Positions 28,472 to 39,828 are shown, numbered from the stretch's first letter. The stretch: DNA of 64,000 nucleotides from Pseudomonas sp. MAG733B (GCF_036884845.1 NZ_CP145732.1:3782001-3846000), one strand, 5' to 3'. Numbers and translations: made by a program. Notes: generated from the sequence alone by a model not told the origin.

Positions 28472-29614
28472 ATGGACTTCAAACTTTCAGAAGAGCAGCA
28501 AATGCTGCAAGACACCGCTGCCCGACTGGTTCGCGACACCTACGGTTTCGAGCACCGCGAGCAATTCCGCGAAAGCGCACAAGGCTTCAGCGGCGAGTTC
28601 TGGCAACAGCTGGGCGAACTGGGCCTGACCACGGTGCCGTTTGCCGAGGCCTACGGTGGCTTTGGTGGCAATGGCGTCGATGTGATGCTGGTTGCCCAGG
28701 AACTGGGGCGTGGCCTGTGTCTTGAGCCTTGGTTGCACTCGGTGATTTTCGCCGGTGGGCTGGTCGAGCAGCTCGGCAGTGCGGCGCAGAAAAGCGAACT
28801 GCTGCCGCAGGTTGCCAGTGCGCAGCTGCAATTGGCGGTGGCTGTCGACGAGCCGCAGAGCCATTACCAGTTACACGACGTGCAGACCCGCGCCGTGGCG
28901 GTTAACGGCGGCTGGGCCCTCTCGGGACACAAGTCGCTGGTGGTGGGCGGGCAGAGCGCCGGTCTGATTCTGGTATCGGCGCGCGTCGCCGGCGATGAAC
29001 GCGACGAAGCTGGCATCAGCCTGTTCCTGGTCGATCCGGCGAGTCCGGGGATCAGCATCCGCGAGTACCCGACCATGGATGGCCGCCGAGCCTGTGACCT
29101 GTTCCTCGACAATGTGTTTGTCAGTTGCGCCGCCGTGCTGGGCGCGGACGGCCGGGCACTGGATGCATTGCGCTACCAGCAGGGCCGTGCCATCGCAACC
29201 CAGTGTGCCGAAGCGGTTGGCAGCATGGAGGCCACGTGTGCGTTGACACTCGATTACCTCAAGACCCGCAAGCAATTCGGTCAGGTCATCGGCAAGTTTC
29301 AGGCTCTGCAACACCGCATGGTCGACATGCACATCGAACTGGATCAGGCGACGTCCATGGCCATGCTCGCGGCCTGTGTGGCCGACGAGTCGGACAGTCC
29401 GGAACGTAGCCGCACGCTGGCCGCTGCCAAGTACATCGTTTGCCGTGCCGCGCGTTATGTCGCCGATCAGGGCATCCAGTTGCATGGCGGGATCGGCCTG
29501 ACCTGGGAATACGTCCTCTCTCACCACGCCAAGCACCTGCTGATGGTGGCTCGCCAGTTCGGCGATGACGACCATCACCTGCAGGAATACAGCGCACTCA
29601 TGCAGGCGGTCTGA
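28472..29614 (+). CDS. Acyl-CoA dehydrogenase, non-catalytic-type partner subunit (pair 2)
   Basis: A 380-residue ACAD-fold protein. The place of the catalytic Glu reads [10 protein letters not shown], with no Glu. It keeps [19 protein letters not shown] for FAD binding across the dimer and ends with [15 protein letters not shown]. It starts 10 bases after its partner. It is probably cotranscribed with the upstream ADH/ACAD genes and precedes etfBA, which would accept the electrons. Confidence 0.88.
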   Translation: MDFKLSEEQQMLQDTAARLVRDTYGFEHREQFRESAQGFSGEFWQQLGELGLTTVPFAEAYGGFGGNGVDVMLVAQELGRGLCLEPWLHSVIFAGGLVEQLGSAAQKSELLPQVASAQLQLAVAVDEPQSHYQLHDVQTRAVAVNGGWALSGHKSLVVGGQSAGLILVSARVAGDERDEAGISLFLVDPASPGISIREYPTMDGRRACDLFLDNVFVSCAAVLGADGRALDALRYQQGRAIATQCAEAVGSMEATCALTLDYLKTRKQFGQVIGKFQALQHRMVDMHIELDQATSMAMLAACVADESDSPERSRTLAAAKYIVCRAARYVADQGIQLHGGIGLTWEYVLSHHAKHLLMVARQFGDDDHHLQEYSALMQAV

Positions 29615-29735
29615 GTCCGGAGCCAGGGGGGAGGGTGGGCCTACCACCCGAGCCGGGCGGTGTTGGGGGCAGGGATACGCATGCACAATCTTTCTACACC
29701 ACCGGATGCTCAGTCATCGCACTGGTTTGTCATTG

Positions 29736-29760
29736 ACCGGGTCAGCTCCCGGCATTTTTT
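29736..29760 (+). terminator. Leader hairpin with T run before etfB
   Basis: CCGGG/CCCGG with a 6-base loop is followed by CATTTTTT, just before the etfB ribosome site. It could be a weak terminator or attenuator separating the ACAD pair from etfBA. Confidence 0.4.
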
Positions 29761-29771
29761 GGAGTCATCAA

Positions 29772-30520
29772 ATGAAAGTCCTCGTAGCCGTCAAGCGCGT
29801 GGTCGATTTCAACGTCAAGGTTCGCGTCAAGGCGGACCATTCCGGCATCGACCTCGCCAACGTAAAAATGGCCCTGAACCCGTTCTGCGAAATTGCCGTG
29901 GAAGAAGCCGTGCGCCTGAAAGAGCAGGGCATAGCCACTGAGATCGTCGTGGTTTCCGTAGGGCCAACCACGGCTCAAGAGCAATTGCGTACCGCCCTGG
30001 CATTGGGGGCCGACCGCGCGATCCTCATCGAAAGCAACGATGACTTGAACTCGCTGGCCGTGGCCAAGCTGCTCAAGGCCGTTGTCGACCAGGAACAGCC
30101 GCAACTGGTGATCCTCGGCAAACAAGCCATCGACAGCGACAACAACCAGACTGGCCAGATGCTTGCCGCACTCACCGGGTTTGCCCAAGGCACCTTCGCA
30201 TCCAAAGTTGCGATCAGCGGAAACACGGTGAGCGTGACCCGTGAAATCGACAGCGGCTTGCAGACCGTCGCCTTGAGCCTGCCTGCCATCGTCACCACCG
30301 ACCTGCGCCTCAACGAGCCGCGCTATGCGTCGTTGCCGAACATCATGAAGGCCAAGAAAAAGCCGCTGGAAACTGTCACGCCCGCATCGCTCGGGGTGAA
30401 CACGGCGTCCACCGTCACCACCCTGAAAGTAGAAACACCGCCAACCCGCAGCGCCGGGATCAAGGTCAAGTCGGTGGCGGAACTGGTCGAGAAACTCAAG
30501 AACGAGGCGAAGGTAATCTG

Positions 30521-30521
<1 letters not shown>
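29772..30521 (+). CDS. etfB: Electron transfer flavoprotein beta subunit
   Basis: A 249-residue ETF beta subunit. Typical motifs are [16 protein letters not shown] at the N-terminus, [33 protein letters not shown] for AMP/FAD-domain contacts, and a C-terminal stretch ending in SVAELVEKL. It accepts electrons from acyl-CoA dehydrogenases together with EtfA. The TGATG overlap with etfA suggests coupled translation. A paralogue of the housekeeping etfBA of the chromosome is plausible but not shown here. Confidence 0.93.
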
Positions 30522-31450
<929 letters not shown>

Positions 31451-31459
31451 ATCAATCAA

Positions 31460-31483
31460 CCCGCTCAACCGAGCGGGTTTTTT
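31460..31483 (+). terminator. Intrinsic terminator after etfA
   Basis: CCCGCTC/GAGCGGG stem with a 4-base loop and a run of six T. It sits 9 bases after the etfA stop. Confidence 0.9.
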
Positions 31484-31506
31484 GTCCCACGCACAAGGAA
31501 CGCAGC

Positions 31507-32841
31507 ATGAGTCAAGCAGCGGAGCAGTACCTGCCGATAACGTCCGACTATTCAGAACAGCAAACTCGTCTGGTTTACCGCAAAGTGATTTTGCGGTTGT
31601 TGCCTTACCTGTTCCTGGCCTACGCCATCAACACTATCGACCGCTTGAACGTGTCCTTCGCCAAGCTGCGCATGGCTGAAGACATCGCCCTTACAGACGC
31701 GGCCTACGGCATCGGCGCGGGCATTTTCTATCTGGGTTACATCCTCTTCGAGGTGCCGAGCAACGTCTATCTGCAGCGCATCGGCGCCCGCGCCACGCTC
31801 ACGCGGATCATGCTGCTGTGGGGCATGGTGACGGTGGCCACGGCTTTCGTGACCACGGCGAATCAACTGATCTTCGCGCGGTTTTTGCTCGGTGTGGCGG
31901 AAGCCGGGTTTTTTCCCGGCGTCATCCTGTACCTGACTTACTGGTTTCCGGCCGCGCTGCGTGCACGTATCACCGCCGTGTTCCTGATGGCGGCGATGAT
32001 CGCAGGCATCGTCAGCGGACCGCTGGCCGGCACCATCATGAGCCATTTCGATGGCTGGCTGGGACTGCGGGACTGGCAGGTGCTGTTTGTTGTCGAGGGG
32101 ATTCCGGCGATGTTGCTGGGGGTGTTCGGCTGGTTCTGGCTGGTCGATAAACCAGAAGAGGCGCGCTGGCTCACCGCACAGGAAAAACACGTACTCGCTT
32201 CAGCCCTCGCTCAGGGACGACCGGCAGACACTCCCAATGCCAAGCTGACTGAGGTGCTGCGCAATCCTCGCGTGTATATCGCCGGGTTGGTGTTCTTTTG
32301 TATCTACAGCGGTTCGAACACGGTGTCCTATTGGATGCCGACGTTGATTCGCGGCTTTGGCGTTCAGGACCTGAAGACCATCGGCCTGTTGGCCAGCGTG
32401 CCTTACATGTGCGCGTTGGTCGGCATGTACCTGCTGGCGCGCAGTTCCGACAAACGCCTGGAGCGGCGCTGGCACGTGAGCTTGACCCTGCTGCTGAGCG
32501 CGACCTGCTTCTTTCTGCTCGGCCCGTTCCAGGACCACTTGCTGTTTTCGCTGCTGTTCATGAGTGTCGGCGCGGCTGCCGCGTTGTCCGCTTTGTCGTT
32601 GTTCTGGAGTATTCCACCGGCCTTGCTGTCGCCTTCGGCGGCGGCGGTGGGCATTGCGGTCATCAGCTGCATCGGCGGCATGGCCGGTGTGGTCAGTCAG
32701 ATCGTGGTGGGCGCGATCAAATCGGCGACGGGGGATTTGTACCTGGCGTTCGATGTGATCGCCGGCGTGTTGGTGGTGGGCGCCGTGGTGTTGCTGGTGG
32801 GCATTCCTGCCAGGCAATTGACTGAACGCGTTAAGCCGTAA
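31507..32841 (+). CDS. MFS transporter, anion:cation symporter (ACS) type
   Basis: A 444-residue 12-helix major facilitator. [23 protein letters not shown] matches the start of the ACS/tartrate-type subfamily, with the intracellular motif near [13 protein letters not shown]. It should import a small organic anion (sugar acid or carboxylate type), possibly the substrate of the island. ATG at 31507. It lies between the etfA terminator and a convergent MalT-type regulator. Confidence 0.87.
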   Translation: MSQAAEQYLPITSDYSEQQTRLVYRKVILRLLPYLFLAYAINTIDRLNVSFAKLRMAEDIALTDAAYGIGAGIFYLGYILFEVPSNVYLQRIGARATLTRIMLLWGMVTVATAFVTTANQLIFARFLLGVAEAGFFPGVILYLTYWFPAALRARITAVFLMAAMIAGIVSGPLAGTIMSHFDGWLGLRDWQVLFVVEGIPAMLLGVFGWFWLVDKPEEARWLTAQEKHVLASALAQGRPADTPNAKLTEVLRNPRVYIAGLVFFCIYSGSNTVSYWMPTLIRGFGVQDLKTIGLLASVPYMCALVGMYLLARSSDKRLERRWHVSLTLLLSATCFFLLGPFQDHLLFSLLFMSVGAAAALSALSLFWSIPPALLSPSAAAVGIAVISCIGGMAGVVSQIVVGAIKSATGDLYLAFDVIAGVLVVGAVVLLVGIPARQLTERVKP

Positions 32842-32850
32842 CGCACTGTC

Positions 32851-32882
32851 CGGCCCATCGCGGATTTGCCCGCGATGGGCCG
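32851..32882. terminator. Perfect 12-bp palindromic hairpin between convergent genes
   Basis: CGGCCCATCGCG/CGCGATGGGCCG with an 8-base loop, symmetrically between the MFS and LuxR 3' ends. Probably a bidirectional stop or stability hairpin, although the T tract is poor. Confidence 0.55.
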
Positions 32883-32889
32883 TGAGCGT

Positions 32890-35625
32890 TCAGGAGATCC
32901 AGCCTTTCGCTCGGGCAATCGCCAGGGTTTCGGTGCGTCCCTTGGCATCGAGCTTTGCGTAGATCTTCTGCAAGTGCGATTTCACCGTGAACTCGGAGAG
33001 GAATACTTTCTCGGCGATGTCCTTGTTGCGATGCCCGGCGGCCAGCAGTTGCAGGATCTGGTATTCACGCACCGTCAGTACTTCGTGGGCACCGTTATCG
33101 TTGCGTGCGCCATCCATGTTGCCGCCGATGACACCCAGCTGTTGCAACAGCTTCTCGACGAAGGCCGGTTCGATGCCCAGTTCCTTGCAGCGAGCCTTGC
33201 CGGTTGCGGCCCAGCGTTGCAGCAGTCCGGCCAGTCGATCACCTTCCTCGATGAACGTGGCGAGGAAGCCATCATGGCTGGCCAGGCGCAATGCATCGTT
33301 GAGCGCCAGGAAGGCTTCTTGTGGTTGCTGCAGGCTGTCCAACGCCATCGCCAGAAGGATGTGCAGCTTCAGTTCGCGACGGTGATGTTGCCAGCTCCGT
33401 GCCTGCTCGATCGCCCCACGCAGCGCCTTGACCGCTGCGGCGCCTTCGCCCTGGGCAATGCGCAAACGCTGGCGGGCGATACTGGGAGTATCGACGTCAT
33501 TGGCGAAGCGGATGAACTCGGGGCGATCCCAGTCGCCGGTCAGGTCCGCCGAATTCAGCGCTTGCACGGCCGTGTCCAGACGCTGTTCGAGCAATGCCAC
33601 GCGAGCGCGCTCCAGCCACGCCGAGCATTCGACTCGACGCGAGCCGACCTGCCGGCCAATCTGTTCCAGCTCCACCAGACAGCGCATCCAGGTGGTGCGA
33701 TCACCACGGCTGTAAGCGATTCGCGCAGTCAGCACGTGGGTAACAATCTGGTTCTCTGGAGAGCTGACCTGCTTGGCGAAAAACAGGCTACGCGACAGGT
33801 ATTTCTCTGCTCCTTCAAACTCGCCGCTTTCGTACAACAGCAAGCCGTGGAGGATGTCCATCGACAGCTTGGCTTCGTGCGGCTTGCGCTGGCCGTTGTT
33901 TTGCGGACTGTCCGGCGTGCTCTGCATGCGCACGATGGCGTTGCTCAGGCGCCCCTGGATCAGGTCCAGAATGCTCTCGTTGACGCTGAAGGTATGGCGC
34001 AAAAAGCTCGAATGAATCCGTGGGTCGCGTTGCAGCGCATTCGACAACAGGTTGCGCGCTTCATCGTAACGGCCGCTGGCGACCATGTTCATGGCTACCG
34101 AGCTGGCCAGCACCATGTACAGGTGGACCTCGTCGTCGGGTATGCGTGCGAGTGCTTCGATGCCTCGACGGCAACATTCCTCGCTGTGATCGGTAACGCC
34201 CAGGTGCAGGCAATGCAGGACTTCGGTGACGTAGGCATAGGCAGGTCCCGACTGACGCTCAAGACGTTCGGCAACCTGCATGGCTTCTTTCAAACGAGTC
34301 GTCGTCCCCAGCAACCAGGCACAGACCTGATTGAGTTGCGGGTACTGGTCGCGGGTTTCCAGCGGAATGCGGTCCAGCCAGCGCAGCAGCAGACGCGTGC
34401 GGCCGCTGTCGATCAGCGTATCCAGGTGGGTGTTCAAGCCCTCGGCGGCTTCGTCCAGCAGGCCGGCGCTGAACAGGTGCTCGATGGCCGGAATCGGTTG
34501 CTTCGCCTGGAAAAACCAGCGAGCGGCCGTTTCATGAAGCGTCCTGGCCATGCCCGGATACAAGCGGTCCAGGGCGTGCCGCAAGAAACTGGCAAACAGA
34601 TGATGGTAGCGAAACCACTGTTGCTGACTGTCGACCGGCACCAGGAACAGGTTGGTCCGGTCCAAATGGTCAATCATCGCGCGGCTGTCACTGCGGCCGG
34701 TTACCGCTTCGCAAAGAGGCACGCAGAACTGTTCAAGGACGCTGGTTTGCATCAGGAACACGCGGCAGTCTTCGCTCTGGCGCGCAAGGATGTCCTCGGT
34801 CAGGTACTCGGCCAGCTCAAGGTTGGAGCCGGAAAAGGATGAGATGAACGCGGCATGATCCTCGCGATCCTTGAGCGACAGGCTGGCCAGATAGAGCCCG
34901 GCGATCCAGCCTTCCGTGCGGCGGTACAGGGTTTCCAGTTCATTGTCGTGCAACGGGATTTGTCGCTTTTCGCGAATGAAGGCCATGGCCTCGTCGGGGG
35001 TGAAGCGCAGGTCACTCGGCCGGATTTCCAGCAACTGGCCACGGGCACGAATGCGACCCAGGCCAATGCCCGGCGTCGAGCGCGACGCCATCACCACGAC
35101 GCTGCCCGTGGGCAATTGCTCGACCAGTTGCTGGAGAAAATCCAGGACTTCGGAGTTCTGGATGACTTCAACTTCATCAAGCAGGATGGCAAACGGCGTT
35201 GTACTGGCGGCGATCTGCTCCAGCAGGTCGCCGGCGCTGTGCTGTTCATCGCCCAGCGATTCGGCGGTCACCGGCAGCAAGCCGCGCAGGCCGTTGTCCA
35301 GTAAACCGACAAAACGTTGCAAGTCATTGTCGGCGGCTTCCAGGTTGATCCACAGCACATGTTTGCCGTTCGCCAGACTGCGTTCGCGGTATTGCTGCAT
35401 GAGCGTGGTCTTGCCGAACCCGGCGGCGGCGCGGATGAGGATCAGACGGGCGGTGTCCGCCTCGGCCATTTGCTGCAACAGGCGTGAACGTGAGAGGTGG
35501 CTGTCAGCGGATTTCGGACTGGCGTATTTGATGGAGACACTTCGAGTGACAGACGTCTCGCCCGGGGCAGTTGCGCTGGAAGGGGCGACGGGCATGATCC
35601 CAGGGTTGTCCCAGTGAGCAGGCAT
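32890..35625 (-). CDS. MalT-type LuxR-family ATPase regulator 2
   Basis: About 911 residues from the chosen ATG at 35625, which has TGGAG 9 bases upstream; the frame stays open a further 19 codons. Walker A AAAGFGKT lies at about residue 65, a Walker B-like LLDEVEVI at about 155, then repeat-type helices and a C-terminal LuxR HTH (LTVREYQILQLLAAGHRNKDIAEKVFLSEFTVKSHLQKIY). It resembles regulator 1 closely in layout, so the two are paralogues. It is divergent from the ACAD at 35928, which it may control. Confidence 0.92.
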   Translation of the reverse strand: MPAHWDNPGIMPVAPSSATAPGETSVTRSVSIKYASPKSADSHLSRSRLLQQMAEADTARLILIRAAAGFGKTTLMQQYRERSLANGKHVLWINLEAADNDLQRFVGLLDNGLRGLLPVTAESLGDEQHSAGDLLEQIAASTTPFAILLDEVEVIQNSEVLDFLQQLVEQLPTGSVVVMASRSTPGIGLGRIRARGQLLEIRPSDLRFTPDEAMAFIREKRQIPLHDNELETLYRRTEGWIAGLYLASLSLKDREDHAAFISSFSGSNLELAEYLTEDILARQSEDCRVFLMQTSVLEQFCVPLCEAVTGRSDSRAMIDHLDRTNLFLVPVDSQQQWFRYHHLFASFLRHALDRLYPGMARTLHETAARWFFQAKQPIPAIEHLFSAGLLDEAAEGLNTHLDTLIDSGRTRLLLRWLDRIPLETRDQYPQLNQVCAWLLGTTTRLKEAMQVAERLERQSGPAYAYVTEVLHCLHLGVTDHSEECCRRGIEALARIPDDEVHLYMVLASSVAMNMVASGRYDEARNLLSNALQRDPRIHSSFLRHTFSVNESILDLIQGRLSNAIVRMQSTPDSPQNNGQRKPHEAKLSMDILHGLLLYESGEFEGAEKYLSRSLFFAKQVSSPENQIVTHVLTARIAYSRGDRTTWMRCLVELEQIGRQVGSRRVECSAWLERARVALLEQRLDTAVQALNSADLTGDWDRPEFIRFANDVDTPSIARQRLRIAQGEGAAAVKALRGAIEQARSWQHHRRELKLHILLAMALDSLQQPQEAFLALNDALRLASHDGFLATFIEEGDRLAGLLQRWAATGKARCKELGIEPAFVEKLLQQLGVIGGNMDGARNDNGAHEVLTVREYQILQLLAAGHRNKDIAEKVFLSEFTVKSHLQKIYAKLDAKGRTETLAIARAKGWIS

Positions 35626-35927
35626 TGAGCAAATCTCCATACAGGTCACTTGCCATTTGAACAGGGCGGCAAGGCTGACCATTTTATTATTCTGGGTCCG
35701 AGCATAGTGCCACGGTTGGCCAATGTCCGAGACTTTGGTCTAACGCGTTCCGCCCGGCGCATTGATGTGCCTCGCCCCATTATTGTGCGTTCGTCCCCTT
35801 CTGCAAACCCGCCCCCCCTGTGAGGGTGGCTCTCCTGCCACTCGGCCCGTGCAACGATTGCTGCAACACGATGGAGCGGGCTTTTCCCGTTTTCCCCTGC
35901 AATCGGGCTGTGGTGAAAGGTTACCGG
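35626..35927. promoter_or_regulatory. Divergent intergenic region between LuxR regulator 2 and the single ACAD
   Basis: A 302-base divergent space without a supported gene. It should hold promoters for both neighbours. A G-rich CTGTGAGGGTGGC lies at about 35818-35830. No clear -35/-10 pair was picked out by eye. Confidence 0.35.
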
Positions 35928-37019
35928 ATGGACGTTCAGCGCAAGATCTACCGCGAAGACCATGAAATGTTCCGCACCACCGTGCGGCGCTTTCTGGAGC
36001 GTGAATACCTGCCGGGCCGGGAACACGGCGACGATGTCGATCGCAGTGTCTGGCTGAAGGCTGGGCGCGAGGGATTGCTGTGCGTGATGTTGCCGGCGCA
36101 ATTCGGTGGCGGCGGCGACTTCGGTCATGCGGCGGTGGTTCGTGAGGAGTTCGCCCGGGCCGGTGTCTGCGACGGGGCGTTGTCCCTGCATTCGGACGTT
36201 ATCGCGCCGTGCATTGCCCTGCTGGGCAGTGAAGAACAGCAACGCCGCTGGTTGCCCGGCGTTTGCAGCGGCGAGGCGATTCTGGCACTTGCGGTCGCCG
36301 AGCCTCAGGGCAAATTCAAGAAAACCTTGCCCACTCAGGCTATCCGCAACGGTGATCAGTACGTGATCAACGGCAGCAAGGCCTGTGTCGGCAATGGCAT
36401 GCAGGGCAACCTGATCGTGCTGGCCTGTCGCATCGGGGCGGATGAAGGCCTGAGCCTGATCATGGTCGAAACCGATCGGGCAGGATTGCATCGCTCGCGC
36501 AGCCTGCAAAGTGGCGGACAAGCCAGTGCCGCCGAACTGTTTTTCGACAACGTGCGCGTGCCCCTCGGCAACTTGCTGGGCGAGGCGGGCCGGGGTATGG
36601 AATACCTGAATCAGGCGTGGGGCCAGGAACACCTGCTGCTGGCGATTTTCGCCGCCCGGCGCCTGGAACATTTGCTCCAGCAGACCCTCGCCGATGTGCA
36701 ACAGCCCGATGGCAACGGCGGTTCACGCTGGGATTTGCCGTACACCCGCCTGAAGCTGGCCGGGATCAAGGCGCGAACCGTGGGTTTGCGCATCCTGGTC
36801 GATTACTACCTCGGGGCACGCCTGCGTCACCCGTTGTCCGCCGAGCATTCGGCGATCGCCAATCTCAATGCCAGCGAAACCCTGCGCAAATGCAGCGATG
36901 AGCTCACACGGCTACGCGGCACCGGCGGCGCCTTGCGCACCCACTCCACGGCCAATGCCCTGACCGAACACGGCGGGGCCGGCAAAGCCATGCACGAAAT
37001 CATTGCCCACGCGTTGTGA
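35928..37019 (+). CDS. Acyl-CoA dehydrogenase-like protein, atypical
   Basis: A 363-residue ACAD-family protein, shorter than its neighbours. LAVAEPQGKFKKTLP stands where others have the MTEPGAGSDLQ motif, and the C-terminal GGxxEI block reads GGAGKAMHEIIAHAL. The third-domain motif RxxFG is not seen; the Glu position reads WGQEHLLLA. It may be a degenerate or specialised subunit rather than an independent dehydrogenase. ATG at 35928, followed by an SCPx-type thiolase only 35 bases later, so the two are in one operon. Confidence 0.75.
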   Translation: MDVQRKIYREDHEMFRTTVRRFLEREYLPGREHGDDVDRSVWLKAGREGLLCVMLPAQFGGGGDFGHAAVVREEFARAGVCDGALSLHSDVIAPCIALLGSEEQQRRWLPGVCSGEAILALAVAEPQGKFKKTLPTQAIRNGDQYVINGSKACVGNGMQGNLIVLACRIGADEGLSLIMVETDRAGLHRSRSLQSGGQASAAELFFDNVRVPLGNLLGEAGRGMEYLNQAWGQEHLLLAIFAARRLEHLLQQTLADVQQPDGNGGSRWDLPYTRLKLAGIKARTVGLRILVDYYLGARLRHPLSAEHSAIANLNASETLRKCSDELTRLRGTGGALRTHSTANALTEHGGAGKAMHEIIAHAL

Positions 37020-37054
37020 AATTCCCCATTCCACCGAAAAGCCAGGATCTATCC

Positions 37055-38242
37055 ATGAGTGAAAAAGTGTTAGTAGCCGGAGTCGGCATGATCCCTTTCA
37101 CCAAGCCAGGCGCGAGCCCAAGCTATATCGACATGGGCGCCGAAGCGGTGCGCATGGCCCTGGCCGACGCAGGCCTCAGCTACGACCAGGTGCAGATGGC
37201 GTTCGCCGGTTACGTTTACGGCGACACCACCTGCGGCCAGGCTGTGCTGTATCGCGTGGGCCGTACGGCGATTCCGGTGTTCAACGTCAACAACGCCTGC
37301 GCCACCGGTTCGAGCGCGCTGTACCTGGCGCGTGCCGCCGTCGAGAGCGGGCAGGTCGAATGCGCCCTGGCAGTCGGTTTCGAACAGATGCGTCCGGGGC
37401 CGACCCGTTCCAATTTCGACGACCGTCCGTTGCCCCGTGGCGACTACCTGCCGATCCAGGACGAATTGTGCGGCGATGCCGGTGACATTCCGCGCAACCT
37501 GATCACCTTCGGCGGTGCGGGCCGTGAGCACATGCGCAAGTACGGCACGCAAATGAGCACCTTTGCCGCGATCCGCGCCAAGGCCAGCCGCCATGCCGCC
37601 AACAACCCGTTGGCGCTGTTCAAGAAAGTCGTGACCACCGAAGAGGTGATGAATGACCAGCTCATGTGGGAAGGCGTGATGACCCGCATGATGGCTTGCC
37701 CGCCAACCTGTGGCGCTGCCGCCGCGATCATCTGCTCGCCGGCGTTTGCCCGCAAACATGGCCTGCGCACCGACGTGGCGATCCTCGCCCAATCGCTGGT
37801 GACTGACCCGACGGAGTCGTTCGAGCCGAAAACCATGATCGGTTTCGTCGGTTCGTACATGGCCGAGCGCGCCGCCAACGAAGTCTACGAAAAGGCCGGT
37901 GTTGGCCCGCAAGACATCCGTGTGGTCGAGCTGCATGACTGCTTTGCCCACAACGAATTGCTGACCTACGAATCCCTTGGTCTGTGCCCGGTCGGCGGCG
38001 CCGAGAAATTCGTGCTCGACGGCGACAACACCTACGGCGGGCGAGTGGTGACCAACCCGTCCGGCGGTTTGCTTTGCAAAGGCCATCCGCTGGGCGCTAC
38101 GGGCCTGGCGCAGTGCTACGAGTTGAGCCATCAGCTGCGCGGCACCGCCGGAGCGCGGCAGGTCGAAGGCGTGCAGCACGCGTTGCAGCACAACCTCGGC
38201 CTGGGTGGCGCCTGTGTCGTCACGCTGTTCGGCAGGAACTGA
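37055..38242 (+). CDS. SCPx-type thiolase 1 (lipid-transfer protein family)
   Basis: A 395-residue thiolase. VNNACATGSSALYLARAAVESG puts the nucleophile at Cys82. HDCFAHNELLTYE and GHPLGATGLAQCYEL supply the other catalytic and CoA contacts, and it ends GGACVVTLFGRN like the thiolase domain of animal SCPx (GGAVVVTLY). This is the class that cleaves 3-oxo-2-methylacyl-CoA, releasing propionyl-CoA. ATG at 37055 with AGGA upstream. SDR 1 follows after 58 bases. Paralogues lie at 45972 and 55220. Confidence 0.9.
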   Translation: MSEKVLVAGVGMIPFTKPGASPSYIDMGAEAVRMALADAGLSYDQVQMAFAGYVYGDTTCGQAVLYRVGRTAIPVFNVNNACATGSSALYLARAAVESGQVECALAVGFEQMRPGPTRSNFDDRPLPRGDYLPIQDELCGDAGDIPRNLITFGGAGREHMRKYGTQMSTFAAIRAKASRHAANNPLALFKKVVTTEEVMNDQLMWEGVMTRMMACPPTCGAAAAIICSPAFARKHGLRTDVAILAQSLVTDPTESFEPKTMIGFVGSYMAERAANEVYEKAGVGPQDIRVVELHDCFAHNELLTYESLGLCPVGGAEKFVLDGDNTYGGRVVTNPSGGLLCKGHPLGATGLAQCYELSHQLRGTAGARQVEGVQHALQHNLGLGGACVVTLFGRN

Positions 38243-38300
38243 ATCCCTTTGGCCGCGCGCCGTCGCGGCCTTTTTTCAACACTCAAACAAGAAGAACACC

Positions 38301-39131
38301 ATGGAAAAAACACTCGAAGGTAAAGTCGCCATCGTCACCGGTTCCGGTCGCGGCATCGGTCGCAGCGTGGCGCTGAAATTCGCCGAAAAAGGCGCACGGA
38401 TCATCATCAACGACCTGGACGAAGGTCCGGCCAATGAAGTGATCGCTGAAGTTCGCGCCCTGGGCAGCGATGCCGTCTCCTGCATCGGCAACGTCTCGGC
38501 GCCGGACTTTGGCGATCGCATCGTCAAGACCGCACTGGATGCGTTCGGTCGACTCGACATCATCGTCAACAACGCCGGCTTCACCTGGGACAACGTGATC
38601 CAGAAAATGGGCGATGAGCAGTGGGACGCCATTCTCGACTGCCACCTCAAGGCGCCGTTCCGCATTCTGCGCGCGGCTTACCCGTACTTCCGCGAAGCCA
38701 GCAAGGCCGAGGCCGAAGCCGGGCAGGAAGTGTTCCGCAAAGTGGTGAACATCTCGTCGGTGTCGGGCACCCAGGGTAATGCGGGCCAGGTCAACTATTC
38801 CTCGGCCAAGGCCGGCATCATGGGCATGACCAAGACGCTGGCCAAGGAGTGGGGCCGCATGAAGGTCAACGTCAACTGCGTGGCTTTCGGTTTCATCGAA
38901 ACCCGCCTGACCCAGCCAACCACCGAAGAAAAAACCGTGCAGGTCGAAGGCCGCGACATCAAGGTCGGCGTGCACCCGGATCGCATCCTCGCCGCCAGCC
39001 GTGAAATCGCCCTGGGTCGTCCGGGCACTGCCGAAGAGGCAGCCGGTTCGGTCTACATGTTCTGCATTCCGGAATCCGACTACGTGACTGGCCAGACCAT
39101 CATTTGCGGCGGTGGTCGCGGCGGATTCTAA
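38301..39131 (+). CDS. FabG/MFE2-like short-chain dehydrogenase 1
   Basis: A 276-residue SDR with TGSGRGIGRSVAL at about residue 14, NNAGFTWDN, catalytic Ser in VNISSVSG, YSSAKAGIMG (Tyr and Lys) and ETRLTQPT. The sequence around GFTWDNVIQKM resembles the (3R)-hydroxyacyl-CoA dehydrogenase domain of multifunctional enzyme 2. It should oxidise the 3-hydroxyacyl-CoA made by the hydratase. Follows thiolase 1 in the same operon. A close paralogue is at 48130. Confidence 0.9.
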   Translation: MEKTLEGKVAIVTGSGRGIGRSVALKFAEKGARIIINDLDEGPANEVIAEVRALGSDAVSCIGNVSAPDFGDRIVKTALDAFGRLDIIVNNAGFTWDNVIQKMGDEQWDAILDCHLKAPFRILRAAYPYFREASKAEAEAGQEVFRKVVNISSVSGTQGNAGQVNYSSAKAGIMGMTKTLAKEWGRMKVNVNCVAFGFIETRLTQPTTEEKTVQVEGRDIKVGVHPDRILAASREIALGRPGTAEEAAGSVYMFCIPESDYVTGQTIICGGGRGGF

Positions 39132-39252
39132 GCAACCGACGGGCTCATGACTGCCGCGAACCGGGCTTGGGGGAGGGTACTGCTCCCGGCCTGTCAGCGG
39201 CGGTTCATTTTGCACGCTGCCTCTGTGCACTGGCCATAAGAGAAGGAGTCCA

Positions 39253-39828
39253 ATGATGACTACCACTGCCGAAGATTCACCCGACCGTATTCTGCTGCAT
39301 ACTCGCGAAATCACTTGCAAGGGCTATCAGCGCAGCGATGGCCTGTTCGATATCGAAGGGCGTCTGCAAGACCTGACCAACGAACCGACGGATCTGCCGT
39401 TTCACCACCTGGGCCATGGCGGCACCATTCATGACATGCGCCTGGTGATGACATTCGATGCCGACATGGTCATCCGCCACGTCACCGCACAGACAGCCAC
39501 GGGCGCCAGTCCTTTTTGTGCCGGTGCAGCCCCGGCCTATTCCGCGTTGGTGGGGCTGACGATAGCCTCCGGTTTCAAGCAAAAACTCAAAGCGATTGTC
39601 GGCGGTGCAAATGGCTGCACGCACATGACCGAATTGCTTGAACGCATGGCGTCGACGGCGATGCAGACCATCTTTTCCACCTACCGCACTGAAGCCACCC
39701 GTCGCAGAGCTGCCAGCGCGCAACGGGAAATCGCCGTGCGGCCGTGGGTGATCGGTACGTGCCACGCCTACCGTGAGGATGGCGAAGCAGTAAAACTGCT
39801 GTGGCCGCAGGGATTACCCAAGTCCTGA
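39253..39828 (+). CDS. DUF2889-family protein
   Basis: A 191-residue soluble protein with a beta-rich core: LHTREITCKGYQRSDGLFDIEGRLQD at the start, HDMRLVMTFD in the middle and GCTHMTELLERMASTAMQT. The family DUF2889 has no assigned function; the members I recall sit near acyl-CoA degradation genes. AGGAG precedes ATG 39253 and a second ATG is 3 bases later. It lies 121 bases after SDR 1 and overlaps the LuxR 3 upstream region. Confidence 0.7.
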   Translation: MMTTTAEDSPDRILLHTREITCKGYQRSDGLFDIEGRLQDLTNEPTDLPFHHLGHGGTIHDMRLVMTFDADMVIRHVTAQTATGASPFCAGAAPAYSALVGLTIASGFKQKLKAIVGGANGCTHMTELLERMASTAMQTIFSTYRTEATRRRAASAQREIAVRPWVIGTCHAYREDGEAVKLLWPQGLPKS

